From: Streptomyces sp. SID4985
Lineage (GTDB): Bacteria > Actinomycetota > Actinomycetes > Streptomycetales > Streptomycetaceae
Length of the DNA stretch: 50,256 nt
Direction: 5' to 3'
Assembly: GCF_009863025.1 (NCBI RefSeq)
Contig: NZ_WWIR01000628.1
Location: 1 to 50,256, forward strand
Part shown: positions 9,040-17,319 of the stretch, piece by piece
How positions within the stretch are numbered: position 1 is the first letter of the stretch
Layout: every line of letters begins with the position of its first letter
Made by a program: the position numbers and the translations under genes
The notes under the pieces: model-generated
Database searches by the model: none
What the model was told of the DNA's origin: nothing
What the model saw: the letters and a program-made list of their open reading frames with translations, nothing else

Positions 9040-9594
9040 TCACGCCTCCTTGAACGGGAAGCCGAGGTGACGAAGGAGCGCGCGGCCCTCAGCGTCGTTG
9101 GTCGCCGTGGTGACCACGGTGATGTCCATACCCCGGGTACGGTCGATCTTGTCCTGGTCGATCTCGTGGAACATGACCTGCTCCGTGAGACCGAAGGTGT
9201 AGTTGCCACGGCCGTCGAACTGCTTGGGGGACAGACCACGGAAGTCGCGGATGCGCGGGAGCGCGAGCGACAGGGTGCGGTCCAGGAACTCCCACATGCG
9301 GTCGCCACGGAGCGTGACGTGGGCACCGATCGGCTGACCCTCGCGCAGCTTGAACTGCGCGATGGACTTGCGGGCCTTGGTGATGGCCGGCTTCTGACCG
9401 GTGATGGTGGTCAGGTCACGGACGGCACCGTCCATGAGCTTCGAGTCACGGGCGGCGTCGCCGACACCCATGTTGACCACGATCTTGACGAGACCGGGGA
9501 TCTGCATGACGTTCTCGTACTTGAACTCGTCACGCAGCTTGCCCGCGATCTCCTCGCGGTACTTCTGCTTCAGACGCGGAGTGGTGGTAGTCAT
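9040..9594 (-). CDS. rplE: 50S ribosomal protein L5
   Basis: Product of 184 residues; L5 binds 5S rRNA and contacts P-site tRNA. Conserved parts include [40 protein letters not shown] and the [16 protein letters not shown]-terminal motif. The ATG overlaps the rplX TGA by one base (TGATG). Its final codons supply the Shine-Dalgarno for rpsN. Confidence 0.98.
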   Translation of the reverse strand: MTTTTPRLKQKYREEIAGKLRDEFKYENVMQIPGLVKIVVNMGVGDAARDSKLMDGAVRDLTTITGQKPAITKARKSIAQFKLREGQPIGAHVTLRGDRMWEFLDRTLSLALPRIRDFRGLSPKQFDGRGNYTFGLTEQVMFHEIDQDKIDRTRGMDITVVTTATNDAEGRALLRHLGFPFKEA

Positions 9595-9917
9595 CAGATG
9601 TCCTCACCCGTCCGCTTGGCAACGCGGATCTTGTTGCCCTCGTCGTCGAAGCGGTAACCGACGCGCGTGACGACCTTGTTGCCGTCCTTCTCCACGACCA
9701 GCTGAACGTTGGACACGTGGATGGGGGCCTCGGTGGTCACGATGCCGCCGGCCTGGGAGCCGCTGGCGGTCGGGCCGGCCTTGGTGTGCTTCTTGACCCG
9801 GTTGACACCCTCGACCAGGACGCGCTCGTCGCGCGGGTAAGCGGCAATGACCTTGCCCTGCTTGCCCTTGTCCTTACCGGTGATGACCTGGACCAGGTCG
9901 CCCTTCTTGATCTTCAT
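9594..9917 (-). CDS. rplX: 50S ribosomal protein L24
   Basis: The 107-residue L24 has an N-terminal KOW motif ([20 protein letters not shown]) and initiates 50S assembly at the 5' end of 23S rRNA. The internal [20 protein letters not shown] segment is family-typical. It lies two bases after rplN, and its stop overlaps the rplE start, so rplN-rplX-rplE are translated as a coupled set. Confidence 0.98.
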   Translation of the reverse strand: MKIKKGDLVQVITGKDKGKQGKVIAAYPRDERVLVEGVNRVKKHTKAGPTASGSQAGGIVTTEAPIHVSNVQLVVEKDGNKVVTRVGYRFDDEGNKIRVAKRTGEDI

Positions 9918-9919
9918 GC

Positions 9920-10288
9920 TTACAGCACCTCCGGCGCGAGCGAGATGATCTTCATGAACTTCTTCTCGCGCAGCTCACGGCCGACAGGGCCGAAGATACG
10001 GGTGCCGCGAGGGTCGCCGTCGTTCTTCAGAATGACGGCGGCGTTCTCGTCGAAGCGGATGTACGAGCCGTCGGGACGGCGGCGCTCCTTGACGGTGCGA
10101 ACGATGACCGCCTTGACGACGTCACCCTTCTTCACGTTGCCGCCGGGGATCGCGTCCTTGACGGTGGCGACGATGACGTCACCGATGCCCGCGTAGCGGC
10201 GACCGGAGCCACCGAGCACACGGATGCAAAGGATTTCCTTCGCACCAGTGTTGTCGGCGACACGCAGTCGCGACTCCTGCTGGATCAC
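9920..10288 (-). CDS. rplN: 50S ribosomal protein L14
   Basis: Product of 122 residues starting at GTG ([20 protein letters not shown]). L14 lies at the subunit interface and binds the silencing factor RsfS. Motif [19 protein letters not shown] is conserved. An AGGAGAT site precedes the GTG. In E. coli rplN is the first gene of the spc operon; here it follows rpsQ after 126 bp containing a hairpin, so the ancestral S10/spc boundary may still be functional. Confidence 0.98.
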   Translation of the reverse strand: MIQQESRLRVADNTGAKEILCIRVLGGSGRRYAGIGDVIVATVKDAIPGGNVKKGDVVKAVIVRTVKERRRPDGSYIRFDENAAVILKNDGDPRGTRIFGPVGRELREKKFMKIISLAPEVL

Positions 10289-10316
10289 GTCTATCTCCTG
10301 TTTGTCTGCCGGTTCC

Positions 10317-10346
10317 CGGCCGGGGTCCGGTGAAGGACCCCGACCG
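10317..10346 (-). terminator. Hairpin at the S10/spc boundary (rpsQ-rplN)
   Basis: CGGGGTCC pairs with GGACCCCG across a 6-nt loop, with three further pairs outside one mismatch. It is placed midway between rpsQ and rplN, where the S10 and spc operons are separate in many bacteria. No U-tract follows, so partial termination or mRNA processing is more likely than full termination. Confidence 0.45.
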
Positions 10347-10414
10347 AGCCTGGCGGAACGACCTGCGGATTTACCCCGCAGGAATACCTTGCTTCAGCAA
10401 CTCCCTCGCGGGAA

Positions 10415-10699
10415 TTACTTGGCCTTCTCGAGGATCTCGACGACGCGCCAGCGCTTCGTCGCGGACAGCGGCCGGGTCTCCATGAGGAGGACACGGTCGC
10501 CGACACCCGCGGCGTTCTGCTCGTCGTGCGCCTTGAGCTTGTTCGTACGGCGGATGACCTTGCCGTACAGCGCGTGCTTCACGCGGTCCTCGACGGCGAC
10601 GACGACGGTCTTGTCCATCTTGTCGCTGACGACGAGACCCTCACGGGTCTTGCGGAAGCCGCGGGCCTCTGCGTTCTCAGTCACGTTCTTCTCGCTCAT
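10415..10699 (-). CDS. rpsQ: 30S ribosomal protein S17
   Basis: S17, 94 residues; an OB-fold primary binder of 16S rRNA. An N-terminal actinobacterial extension ([20 protein letters not shown]) precedes the core [20 protein letters not shown] and the late motif [20 protein letters not shown]. The ATG overlaps the rpmC stop by one base (TGATG). Confidence 0.98.
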   Translation of the reverse strand: MSEKNVTENAEARGFRKTREGLVVSDKMDKTVVVAVEDRVKHALYGKVIRRTNKLKAHDEQNAAGVGDRVLLMETRPLSATKRWRVVEILEKAK

Positions 10700-10923
10700 C
10701 AGGCGTTCTCCACCGTTTCGATGCCCAGCTCACGCTCGCGCATCAGGGTGTAGATCCGCGCGATGTCCTTGCGGACCGCCTTCAGACGGCCGTGGTTCTC
10801 GAGCTGACCAGTCGCCGCCTGGAAGCGGAGGTTGAACAGCTCTTCCTTGGCCTCGCGGAGCTTCGCAAGAAGCTCCTCGTTGCCCAGCTCGCGCAGCTCG
10901 GACGCCTTGGTACCGGCCGACAT
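10699..10923 (-). CDS. rpmC: 50S ribosomal protein L29
   Basis: A 74-residue helical protein at the exit tunnel, where it helps dock SRP and trigger factor. It starts [20 protein letters not shown], has [20 protein letters not shown] in the middle and ends [13 protein letters not shown]. The ATG at 10923 forms TGATG with the rplP stop; a GTG one codon upstream is possible but less likely. Confidence 0.97.
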   Translation of the reverse strand: MSAGTKASELRELGNEELLAKLREAKEELFNLRFQAATGQLENHGRLKAVRKDIARIYTLMRERELGIETVENA

Positions 10924-11342
10924 CACGCTTCACCTGCCTCGCGCTTGACGATCCGGCACTTCATCGGCAGCTTGTGGGCCGCACGAGTGAGGGCCTCACG
11001 CGCAATCTTCTCGTTGGGGTAGGACAGCTCGAACATGACCCGGCCCGGGTGCACGTTCGCGATCCACCACTCCGGAGAACCCTTACCGGAACCCATGCGG
11101 GTCTCGGCAGGCTTCTTCGTGAGCGGGCGGTCCGGGTAGATGTTGATCCAGACCTTGCCGCCACGCTTGATGTGGCGGGTCATCGCGATACGGGCCGCCT
11201 CGATCTGGCGGTTGGTCACGTACGCCGGCGTGAGGGCCTGAATGCCGTACTCGCCGAACGCGACCTGCGTACCGCCCTTGGCCTGACCACGGCGCTTCGG
11301 GTGGTGCTGCTTGCGGTGCTTGACCCTACGGGGGATCAGCAT
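10923..11342 (-). CDS. rplP: 50S ribosomal protein L16
   Basis: Product of 139 residues that organises the A-site region of the 50S. It begins [20 protein letters not shown], contains [20 protein letters not shown] and the signature [23 protein letters not shown] start lies five bases after the rpsC stop; coupling is likely. Confidence 0.98.
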   Translation of the reverse strand: MLIPRRVKHRKQHHPKRRGQAKGGTQVAFGEYGIQALTPAYVTNRQIEAARIAMTRHIKRGGKVWINIYPDRPLTKKPAETRMGSGKGSPEWWIANVHPGRVMFELSYPNEKIAREALTRAAHKLPMKCRIVKREAGEA

Positions 11343-11347
11343 GTCGG

Positions 11348-12178
11348 TCAGGCCTCCGTTCCGGTGCTCTCAGCCGGAGCGGCGGCGGCGGGAGCCTCGG
11401 CCTTGGGGGCCTCGGCGCCGGCAGCCTGCTGCGGCTTACGACCGCGACCGCCACGCTCGCCACCGCGGCCACCACGGGCCGGGCGGTCGGCGCCGCCACG
11501 GGCCGGGCGGTTACCCGCACGGGCCGCAGCGTTCTCGGCGCGGACCTCGGCGATGTTCTTGACGTCGCCCTTGTAGATCCAGACCTTCACGCCGATGCGG
11601 CCGAAGGTCGTCTTGGCCTCGAAGAAGCCGTAGTCCACGTTCGCGCGGAGCGTGTGCAGGGGCACACGGCCCTCGCGGTAGAACTCCGAGCGGGACATCT
11701 CGGCGCCACCGAGGCGGCCACCGCACTGGATCTTGATGCCCTTGGCGCCGGCCTTCATGGCGGACTGCATGCTCTTACGCATGGCCCGACGGAAGGAGAC
11801 GCGGGAGGAGAGCTGCTCGGCGACGGCCTGGGCAACCAGCTGAGCGTCGGTCTCGGGGTTCTTGACCTCGAGGATGTTCAGCTGGACCTGCTTGCCCGTG
11901 AGCTTCTCGAGGTCACCGCGGATGCGGTCGGCCTCGGCGCCACGGCGGCCGATGACGATGCCCGGACGAGCGGTGTGGATGTCCACACGCACGCGGTCAC
12001 GGGTGCGCTCGATCTCAACCTTCGAGATGCCGGCGCGCTCCATGCCGGACGTCATCATCCGACGGATGGCGACGTCTTCCTTGACGTAGTCCTTGTACAG
12101 CTTGTCGGCGTACCAACGCGACTTGAAGTCGGTCGTGACACCGAGCCGGAACCCATGCGGGTTAACCTTCTGGCCCAT
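11348..12178 (-). CDS. rpsC: 30S ribosomal protein S3
   Basis: The 276-residue S3 forms part of the mRNA entry channel. It starts [20 protein letters not shown], has the KH-domain loop [20 protein letters not shown] and the conserved [10 protein letters not shown] near residue 205. The last 55 or so residues form a low-complexity Arg/Gly tail ([17 protein letters not shown]) then an Ala/Pro/Glu-rich end; such tails are common in high-GC actinobacteria and this one is probably disordered. ATG overlaps the rplV TAA (TAATG). Confidence 0.98.
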   Translation of the reverse strand: MGQKVNPHGFRLGVTTDFKSRWYADKLYKDYVKEDVAIRRMMTSGMERAGISKVEIERTRDRVRVDIHTARPGIVIGRRGAEADRIRGDLEKLTGKQVQLNILEVKNPETDAQLVAQAVAEQLSSRVSFRRAMRKSMQSAMKAGAKGIKIQCGGRLGGAEMSRSEFYREGRVPLHTLRANVDYGFFEAKTTFGRIGVKVWIYKGDVKNIAEVRAENAAARAGNRPARGGADRPARGGRGGERGGRGRKPQQAAGAEAPKAEAPAAAAPAESTGTEA

Positions 12179-12525
12179 TACCGGGTTCCTTCCTTGCTGC
12201 TGACGACCACGGTGATGTGGCTGGTCCGCTTGCGGATCCGGTAGGCACGGCCCTGGGCACGCGGCCGGAACCGCTTCAGGGTCGGGCCCTCGTCGACGTA
12301 CGCCTCGGAGATGTAGAGGCTGTCGGCGTCGGTGTGGTCGTAGTTGTGCGCGGCGTTGGCGATGGCGCTGTCGAGCACCTTGCCGACCGGCACGGAGGCT
12401 GCCTGCGGAGCGAATCGCAGAACAGCCTGAGCCTCCGTGGCATCCATGCCACGGATAAGGTCCACCACGCGGCGGGCCTTCATGGGCGTAACGCGGATGT
12501 ACCGCGCCTGGGCCCTGGCTTCCAT
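12178..12525 (-). CDS. rplV: 50S ribosomal protein L22
   Basis: A 115-residue protein lining the peptide exit tunnel. Recognised by [40 protein letters not shown] and the beta-hairpin end [23 protein letters not shown] start; its TAA stop overlaps the rpsC start. A 44-bp spacer separates it from rpsS. Confidence 0.98.
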   Translation of the reverse strand: MEARAQARYIRVTPMKARRVVDLIRGMDATEAQAVLRFAPQAASVPVGKVLDSAIANAAHNYDHTDADSLYISEAYVDEGPTLKRFRPRAQGRAYRIRKRTSHITVVVSSKEGTR

Positions 12526-12569
12526 GGTTGTCCCTCTCAGTTACTTACGTGTCTGAATGCGATCCGCTA

Positions 12570-12851
12570 CTAGCGGCGCTTCGACTTCCGGTCGTCCTTG
12601 ACGTGGCCCCGGAAGGTGCGGGTCGGCGAGAACTCGCCGAGCTTGTGGCCGACCATCGACTCGGTGACGAACACCGGGATGTGGGTCTTGCCGTTGTGCA
12701 CCGCGAGGGTGTGTCCGAGCATCGCCGGGATGATCATCGAGCGGCGGGACCAGGTCTTGATGACGTTCTTGGTGCCGGCTTCGTTCTGGGCGTCCACCTT
12801 CTTGATCAGGTGGTCGTCGACGAAGGGCCCCTTCTTCAGGCTACGAGGCAT
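12570..12851 (-). CDS. rpsS: 30S ribosomal protein S19
   Basis: Product of 93 residues in the 30S head, forming an inter-subunit bridge. Starts [20 protein letters not shown] and has the signature [20 protein letters not shown]; ends KSKRR. ATG start 12 bases after the rplB stop, with an AGGACGGGTTGAG upstream region. Confidence 0.98.
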   Translation of the reverse strand: MPRSLKKGPFVDDHLIKKVDAQNEAGTKNVIKTWSRRSMIIPAMLGHTLAVHNGKTHIPVFVTESMVGHKLGEFSPTRTFRGHVKDDRKSKRR

Positions 12852-12863
12852 CTCAACCCGTCC

Positions 12864-13700
12864 TTAGCGCTTCTTGTTCGTCTTGCGGCGGCGGACGATG
12901 TACTTGTTCGACGCCTTCTTGGGCGAACGAGTACGGCCTTCCTTCTTGCCCCACGGGGACACAGGGTGGCGACCACCGGAGGTCCGGCCCTCACCACCAC
13001 CGTGCGGGTGGTCAACCGGGTTCATGACCACACCACGGACGGTCGGGCGAACGCCCAGCCACCGCTTACGGCCGGCCTTACCCCAGTTGATGTTGCTCTG
13101 CTCGGCGTTGCCGACCTCGCCGACGGTGGCGCGGCAGCGCACGTCGACCAGGCGGATCTCACCGGAGGGCATGCGGAGGTGGGCCATGGAGCCCTCCTTC
13201 GCCAGCAGCTGCACGGAGGCACCAGCGGAACGGGCGAACTTGGCACCGCCACCGGGACGGAGCTCGATCGCGTGGATCGTGGTACCGACCGGGATGTTGC
13301 GGATGGCCAGGTTGTTGCCCGGCTTGATGTCGGCCCCGGGACCGTTCTCGACGCGGTCACCCTGCTGCAGGTTGCGCGGGGCGAGGATGTAGCGCTTCTC
13401 GCCGTCGGCGTAGTGCAGCAGCGCGATGCGCGCGGTGCGGTTGGGGTCGTACTCGATGTGCGCGACCTTCGCCGGCACGCCGTCCTTGTCGTGACGACGG
13501 AAGTCGATCACTCGGTAGGCGCGCTTGTGTCCGCCACCCTGGTGGCGAACGGTCACACGACCGGCGTTGTTACGGCCGCCCTTGCTGTGCAGCGGGCGGA
13601 CCAGCGACTTCTCCGGCGTGGACCGCGTGACCTCGACGAAGTCGGCGACGCTGGCGCCACGACGGCCCGGCGTAGTCGGCTTGTACTTGCGGATTCCCAT
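12864..13700 (-). CDS. rplB: 50S ribosomal protein L2
   Basis: The 278-residue L2 is a core 50S protein required for subunit joining and peptidyl transferase activity. It begins [20 protein letters not shown]; the catalytic-region motif [20 protein letters not shown], including the conserved histidine, is intact. The KR-rich C-terminus is typical. It follows rplW by 40 bp. Confidence 0.99.
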   Translation of the reverse strand: MGIRKYKPTTPGRRGASVADFVEVTRSTPEKSLVRPLHSKGGRNNAGRVTVRHQGGGHKRAYRVIDFRRHDKDGVPAKVAHIEYDPNRTARIALLHYADGEKRYILAPRNLQQGDRVENGPGADIKPGNNLAIRNIPVGTTIHAIELRPGGGAKFARSAGASVQLLAKEGSMAHLRMPSGEIRLVDVRCRATVGEVGNAEQSNINWGKAGRKRWLGVRPTVRGVVMNPVDHPHGGGEGRTSGGRHPVSPWGKKEGRTRSPKKASNKYIVRRRKTNKKR

Positions 13701-13740
13701 TTCTCAGTCCTCGTCCGATATCGGACGATCCAGACCGCCC

Positions 13741-14160
13741 TTAGGCGGTCGGACCGCCGAAGATGTCGATACGGTCGCCCTCGGCGAGGGTCACGATCGC
13801 GCGCTTGGTGGCGGCACGCTGACCGAAGCCGGTCTTCGTGCGCTTGCGCTTGCCCTGGCGGTTGATCGTGTTGACCCCGGTGACCTTGACGTCGAAGACC
13901 GCCTGGACGGCCTGCTTGATCTGGGTCTTGTTGGCGTTCGGGTCGACGATGAACGTGTACTTGTTCTCGTCGATGAGCGAGTAGCTCTTCTCCGAGACGA
14001 CCGGCTTCAGCAGGACGTCACGGGGGTCCGTGTACGACTTGCTCAGCGGGGTCTCGACCGTGTTCTTGCCCTCGGTGGCGTGGCGCTTCGCCTTGGCGAC
14101 GCGCGCGGCCTTGGCGGCCTTGGCGGCCTTCGAGGCGATGCTCGGGTGACGCGTAGCCAT
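13741..14160 (-). CDS. rplW: 50S ribosomal protein L23
   Basis: L23 (139 residues) docks trigger factor and SRP at the exit tunnel. The N-terminal extension [20 protein letters not shown] is an alanine/lysine-rich actinobacterial feature with KAA repeats; the core [20 protein letters not shown] and [20 protein letters not shown] is conserved. ATG overlaps the rplD TGA by one base (TGATG). Confidence 0.98.
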   Translation of the reverse strand: MATRHPSIASKAAKAAKAARVAKAKRHATEGKNTVETPLSKSYTDPRDVLLKPVVSEKSYSLIDENKYTFIVDPNANKTQIKQAVQAVFDVKVTGVNTINRQGKRKRTKTGFGQRAATKRAIVTLAEGDRIDIFGGPTA

Positions 14161-14816
14161 CAGGCTTCGCTCCCTTCGGTGTCAGCGGCCTTGGGGCCAG
14201 ACACGAAGGACTCGAACGCGGCCTGGGTGAAGACCACGTCGTCCGAGACGAGAACGTCGTACGTGTTCAGCTGGCCCGGCTCCAGGATGTGGACCTGGGG
14301 CAGGTTGCGCGCGGAAAGCAGCGCGGCCTCGTCGGAGCGCTCGATGACCAGGAGCACGTTCTTGCGCTCGCTGATCTTGCCGAGGAAGCTCTTCGCGGCC
14401 TTGGTGGAGGGGGTCGCACCCTCGACCACGCCGGTGACGACGTGGATGCGAGCGTTGCGGGCCCGGTCGGTGAGGGCGTGGCGCAGGGCCGCGGCCTTCA
14501 TCTTCTTCGGGGTCCGCTGCGAGTAGTCACGCGGCGTGGGGCCGTGGACGACGCCACCGCCGGCGAACTGCGGCGCACGGGTCGAACCCTGGCGCGCGCG
14601 GCCGGTGCCCTTCTGGCGGTAAGGCTTCCTACCGCCACCACGGACCTCGCCACGGCTCTTGACCTTGTGCGTGCCCTGACGGGCCGCGGCCAGCTGCGCG
14701 ACGACGACCTGGTGAAGCAGCGGAATGCTGATCTTCTCGACGTCGAAGATCTCGGCCGGGAGCTCGACGGTCCCGGCGTTGTCGCCGGAGGGCGACAGGA
14801 TGTCAATGGTGCTCAT
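14160..14816 (-). CDS. rplD: 50S ribosomal protein L4
   Basis: Product of 218 residues. L4 lines the exit tunnel, and in E. coli it represses the S10 operon by binding its leader. Core motif [20 protein letters not shown] is the tunnel loop; the N-terminus is [23 protein letters not shown] start five bases after the rplC stop. Whether autogenous control uses the long rpsJ leader here is unknown. Confidence 0.98.
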   Translation of the reverse strand: MSTIDILSPSGDNAGTVELPAEIFDVEKISIPLLHQVVVAQLAAARQGTHKVKSRGEVRGGGRKPYRQKGTGRARQGSTRAPQFAGGGVVHGPTPRDYSQRTPKKMKAAALRHALTDRARNARIHVVTGVVEGATPSTKAAKSFLGKISERKNVLLVIERSDEAALLSARNLPQVHILEPGQLNTYDVLVSDDVVFTQAAFESFVSGPKAADTEGSEA

Positions 14817-14821
14817 AGTCC

Positions 14822-15466
14822 TCAGGCCCCCTTGGCCGCGGTGCGGACCAGGACGAGGCCGCCGTTCGGACCAGGAACCGCGCCCTTGATGAGGAGCAGG
14901 CCCTTCTCCGCGTCAACGGCGTGAACGGTCAGGTTCTGGGTGGTGACCCGCTCGTTGCCCATGCGACCCGCCATGCGCATGCCCTTGAAGACACGGCCGG
15001 GGGTGGCACAGCCACCGATGGAACCGGGCATGCGGTGCACACGGTGGGCACCGTGGGACGCCTTGCCACCCTTGAAGTTGTGGCGCTTCATGACACCGGC
15101 GAAGCCCTTGCCCTTGCTCTTCGCGGTGACGTCGACCTTGACGCCCGACTCGAAGACCTCGGCAGTGATCTCCTGACCCAGCGTGTACTCGCTGGCGTCG
15201 GAGGTACGGATCTCCACCAGGTGGCGGCGCGGAGTTACGTCGGCCTTGGCGAAGTGGCCCTTGAGGGGCTTGTTCACCTTGCGCGGGTCGATCTCGCCGA
15301 AGGCGATCTGGACCGACTCGTAGCCGTCGACGTCGTTCGTGCGGACCTGGGTCACAACGTTCGGACCGGCCTTGACGACGGTGACCGGAACAACACGGTT
15401 GTTCTCGTCCCACACCTGCGTCATGCCGAGCTTCTCGCCCAGGATGCCCTTGATCTGCTTAGCCAT
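14822..15466 (-). CDS. rplC: 50S ribosomal protein L3
   Basis: The 214-residue L3 reaches toward the peptidyl transferase centre. Starts [20 protein letters not shown]; contains the signature [20 protein letters not shown] and [23 protein letters not shown] start 17 bases after rpsJ stop. Confidence 0.98.
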   Translation of the reverse strand: MAKQIKGILGEKLGMTQVWDENNRVVPVTVVKAGPNVVTQVRTNDVDGYESVQIAFGEIDPRKVNKPLKGHFAKADVTPRRHLVEIRTSDASEYTLGQEITAEVFESGVKVDVTAKSKGKGFAGVMKRHNFKGGKASHGAHRVHRMPGSIGGCATPGRVFKGMRMAGRMGNERVTTQNLTVHAVDAEKGLLLIKGAVPGPNGGLVLVRTAAKGA

Positions 15467-15483
15467 TCTCAGATCACCGATCC

Positions 15484-15792
15484 CTAGAGCTTGATCTCGA
15501 TGTCGACACCGGCCGGAAGGTCGAGTCGCATCAGAGAGTCAACGGTCTTGGGGGTCGGGTCGAGAATGTCGATCAGGCGCTTGTGCGTGCGCATCTCGAA
15601 GTGCTCGCGCGAGTCCTTGTACTTGTGCGGCGACTTGATGACGCAGTACACGTTCTTCTCAGTGGGCAGCGGCACCGGGCCCGCGACCGACGCACCAGTG
15701 CGCGTCACCGTCTCGACGATCTTCTTCGCCGAGGAGTCGATGACCTCGTGGTCGTAGGCCTTGAGCCGGATGCGGATCTTCTGTCCCGCCAT
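15484..15792 (-). CDS. rpsJ: 30S ribosomal protein S10
   Basis: S10 (102 residues, NusE) works in the 30S head and as a partner of NusB/NusG in antitermination and transcription-translation coupling. Begins [20 protein letters not shown] and has [21 protein letters not shown] [20 protein letters not shown] in its loop; ends AGVDIEIKL. It is the first gene of the S10 run, with a leader of about 360 nt if the promoter at 16161-16188 is used. Confidence 0.98.
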   Translation of the reverse strand: MAGQKIRIRLKAYDHEVIDSSAKKIVETVTRTGASVAGPVPLPTEKNVYCVIKSPHKYKDSREHFEMRTHKRLIDILDPTPKTVDSLMRLDLPAGVDIEIKL

Positions 15793-16160
15793 GGCTACTC
15801 AGTAGTCCTGTCTCTCAACGCTCTGGAACCCGGTGGTTTCCGATTGCCTTCTCTCCGACCCACGCGGTCGGGCGTGTCGCGCTCCCGCTGACAGAAATGC
15901 CCCTATACGGAACATCCCTTCGGGAATGCACACGGCCCGTCCGGAACCGCAGACCGGGGGCGGAAGGCCCACCGAGCGCCTGGCCGGTGCCGCACCCACA
16001 CTTCCCGGAAGATTCCCGTACGTCCAACCCACAAGGGGTTGACGAGTACTGTGGGACTCGCTTCCGGTCCTCCCGGCGGGAGGCGCGCAGCATCAACACT
16101 CGACCGAGCAACTCGGACAGTCTGCCACATGGCCCCCGCCCCTGGCCAATCGAGCGCAAG

Positions 16161-16188
16161 AGATTACCCCGAGAGTGACGCAGGTCAA
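16161..16188 (-). promoter_or_regulatory. Promoter candidate for the S10 operon (rpsJ)
   Basis: On the minus strand TTGACC (16188-16183) is followed after 16 bp by TAATCT (16166-16161), close to the TTGACN-TANNNT pattern of housekeeping sigma promoters. Transcription would start near 16154, giving a leader of about 360 nt before rpsJ. Confidence 0.6.
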
Positions 16189-16221
16189 ACACGGGTGATC
16201 CGCCGCGTCGTCCATATGTTG

Positions 16222-16235
16222 TGATGTGCACATCA
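16222..16235. promoter_or_regulatory. Perfect 14-bp palindrome upstream of WXG cluster
   Basis: TGATGTGCACATCA is fully self-complementary. It lies 33 bp before the preferred start of the first WXG-cluster gene and overlaps an alternative GTG start. It has the look of an operator for a homodimeric regulator; no regulator gene is encoded nearby. Confidence 0.45.
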
Positions 16236-16267
16236 TTGACGGACGGATCCACGGGAGCGGAACAGGG

Positions 16268-16573
16268 ATGGCGAGCTTCTGCAGGGCCGAGTTCGAGGCA
16301 CTGGCCCGGCTCGTCGGAGACCTCGGCGAGTGCGCCGAGAACATGCGGTCCGCGATGCGGCAACTGGAGGACATCGGGCCGCGAGGAGCGGGTTCCACCG
16401 AGTTGGAGGACGCCTGTGACGACTTCCAGGACAAGTGGGGTCACGGCATCAAGCTGATCGCCGAGGCCACGGGCGGCGTCGCGGAGAAGGTCGCGCAGTC
16501 GGGGCGCCTCTTCCAGCACCTGGAGGACGAGGTCGCAGCCAAGGTCCGGTCCGTGAAGGTCGGGGCACGGTGA
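16268..16573 (+). CDS. Small ESX/WXG100-like helical protein
   Basis: A 101-residue protein (MASFCRAEFEALARLVGDLG...) that is almost wholly helical, with a WG in DDFQDKWGHGIKL near residue 56 in the position where WXG100 proteins have their W-X-G turn. Size and form fit an ESX-type protein secreted or chaperoned by a type VII system. ATG at 16268 was chosen because GGGAG lies 10 nt upstream; a GTG at 16226 would add 14 residues but falls in the palindrome. Its stop overlaps the GTG of the next gene. Family assignment is inference from length, helicity and context. Confidence 0.75.
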   Translation: MASFCRAEFEALARLVGDLGECAENMRSAMRQLEDIGPRGAGSTELEDACDDFQDKWGHGIKLIAEATGGVAEKVAQSGRLFQHLEDEVAAKVRSVKVGAR

Positions 16574-17286
16574 CGGCGCCCCTGCCCGAGGAGACCGCCC
16601 CGCCCGCGTTCCGCTTCGAGGTCGGGCCCGAGTTCCACGAGATGCCCCTCGGCCTCGGGGACGACGAGGAGACGCACGGCGATCGCCTGCGGGAGTTCGC
16701 CCACGACTACTGGGGCGGGCAGGAGGATCTGGAGCCCCTGCGCCTGCTCACCCGGGCAGTCCAGGCGGCCGGCGCGCAGACCCTCGTCGAGGGCGGTGCC
16801 GTCTACCAGGCGATCGGGGTCTTCCCCATCGGTGGCAGCACGGACGGCACCGAGCCGCCCGAGCGGATCAGCCGTGCCACGCTCACCGTCAGCGTGCGGG
16901 AGCTGGAGAACCCCGACCCCCATCTCACCGCGGCGGGCATCTCCGAGGTCCTGGCGCAGGACGACGGGGAGAGCGAGGTCCAGCTGATCACGCTGCCGGC
17001 CGGTCCCGGGATCGTCCGCGTCGCCGGGTCGCGCTCGGTGTGGGAGCTGCCCGACGAGGAGGAGCTGGAGCAGTTCCACGTCCGGATCGAGGTCTGGCTG
17101 CCCTTCCCCTCGGAGGACCGGCTGCTGCTCCTCTGCCTGAGCACCGCCGACGTGCGGGACCTCTTCCACTACCAGGCGGTCCTCGCGGACATCGCCGACA
17201 CCGTCGCCTTCGGCGAGACCGTCGGCGCCGGGGACGCCGAACCCGCGGACCACAGCGCGCCGCTCTCCCCCTTCACCGCCTACTGA
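16570..17286 (+). CDS. Conserved hypothetical protein of the WXG cluster
   Basis: A 238-residue acidic, apparently cytosolic protein with no signal peptide or membrane segment. The GTG start overlaps the previous stop (GTGA), implying coupled translation with the ESX-like gene. The predicted strand pattern, ending in EVWLPFPSEDRLLLLCLSTA and then a helix (YQAVLADIADTVAFGE), recalls Mog1/PsbP-like folds, but this is only a loose resemblance. Its position beside an ESX-like gene and a WXG substrate would suit a dedicated chaperone; no function is established. Not recognised by family name. Confidence 0.8.
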   Translation: MTAPLPEETAPPAFRFEVGPEFHEMPLGLGDDEETHGDRLREFAHDYWGGQEDLEPLRLLTRAVQAAGAQTLVEGGAVYQAIGVFPIGGSTDGTEPPERISRATLTVSVRELENPDPHLTAAGISEVLAQDDGESEVQLITLPAGPGIVRVAGSRSVWELPDEEELEQFHVRIEVWLPFPSEDRLLLLCLSTADVRDLFHYQAVLADIADTVAFGETVGAGDAEPADHSAPLSPFTAY

Positions 17287-17319
17287 CGCCCCCGAGAACG
17301 GCACCGGAGATCACCCCCG

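Larger units (their letters stand above)
15793..16267. other. Divergent intergenic region: S10 leader and WXG-cluster upstream region
   Basis: This gene-free stretch of about 475 bp separates rpsJ (minus) from the plus-strand WXG cluster. It holds a promoter candidate for rpsJ far upstream (16161-16188), a long rpsJ leader with small hairpins (CCCACA with TGTGGG at 16028-16055; CATTCC/GGGATG around 15910-15925), and a perfect 14-bp palindrome at 16222-16235. No convincing open frame was seen. Confidence 0.7.
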
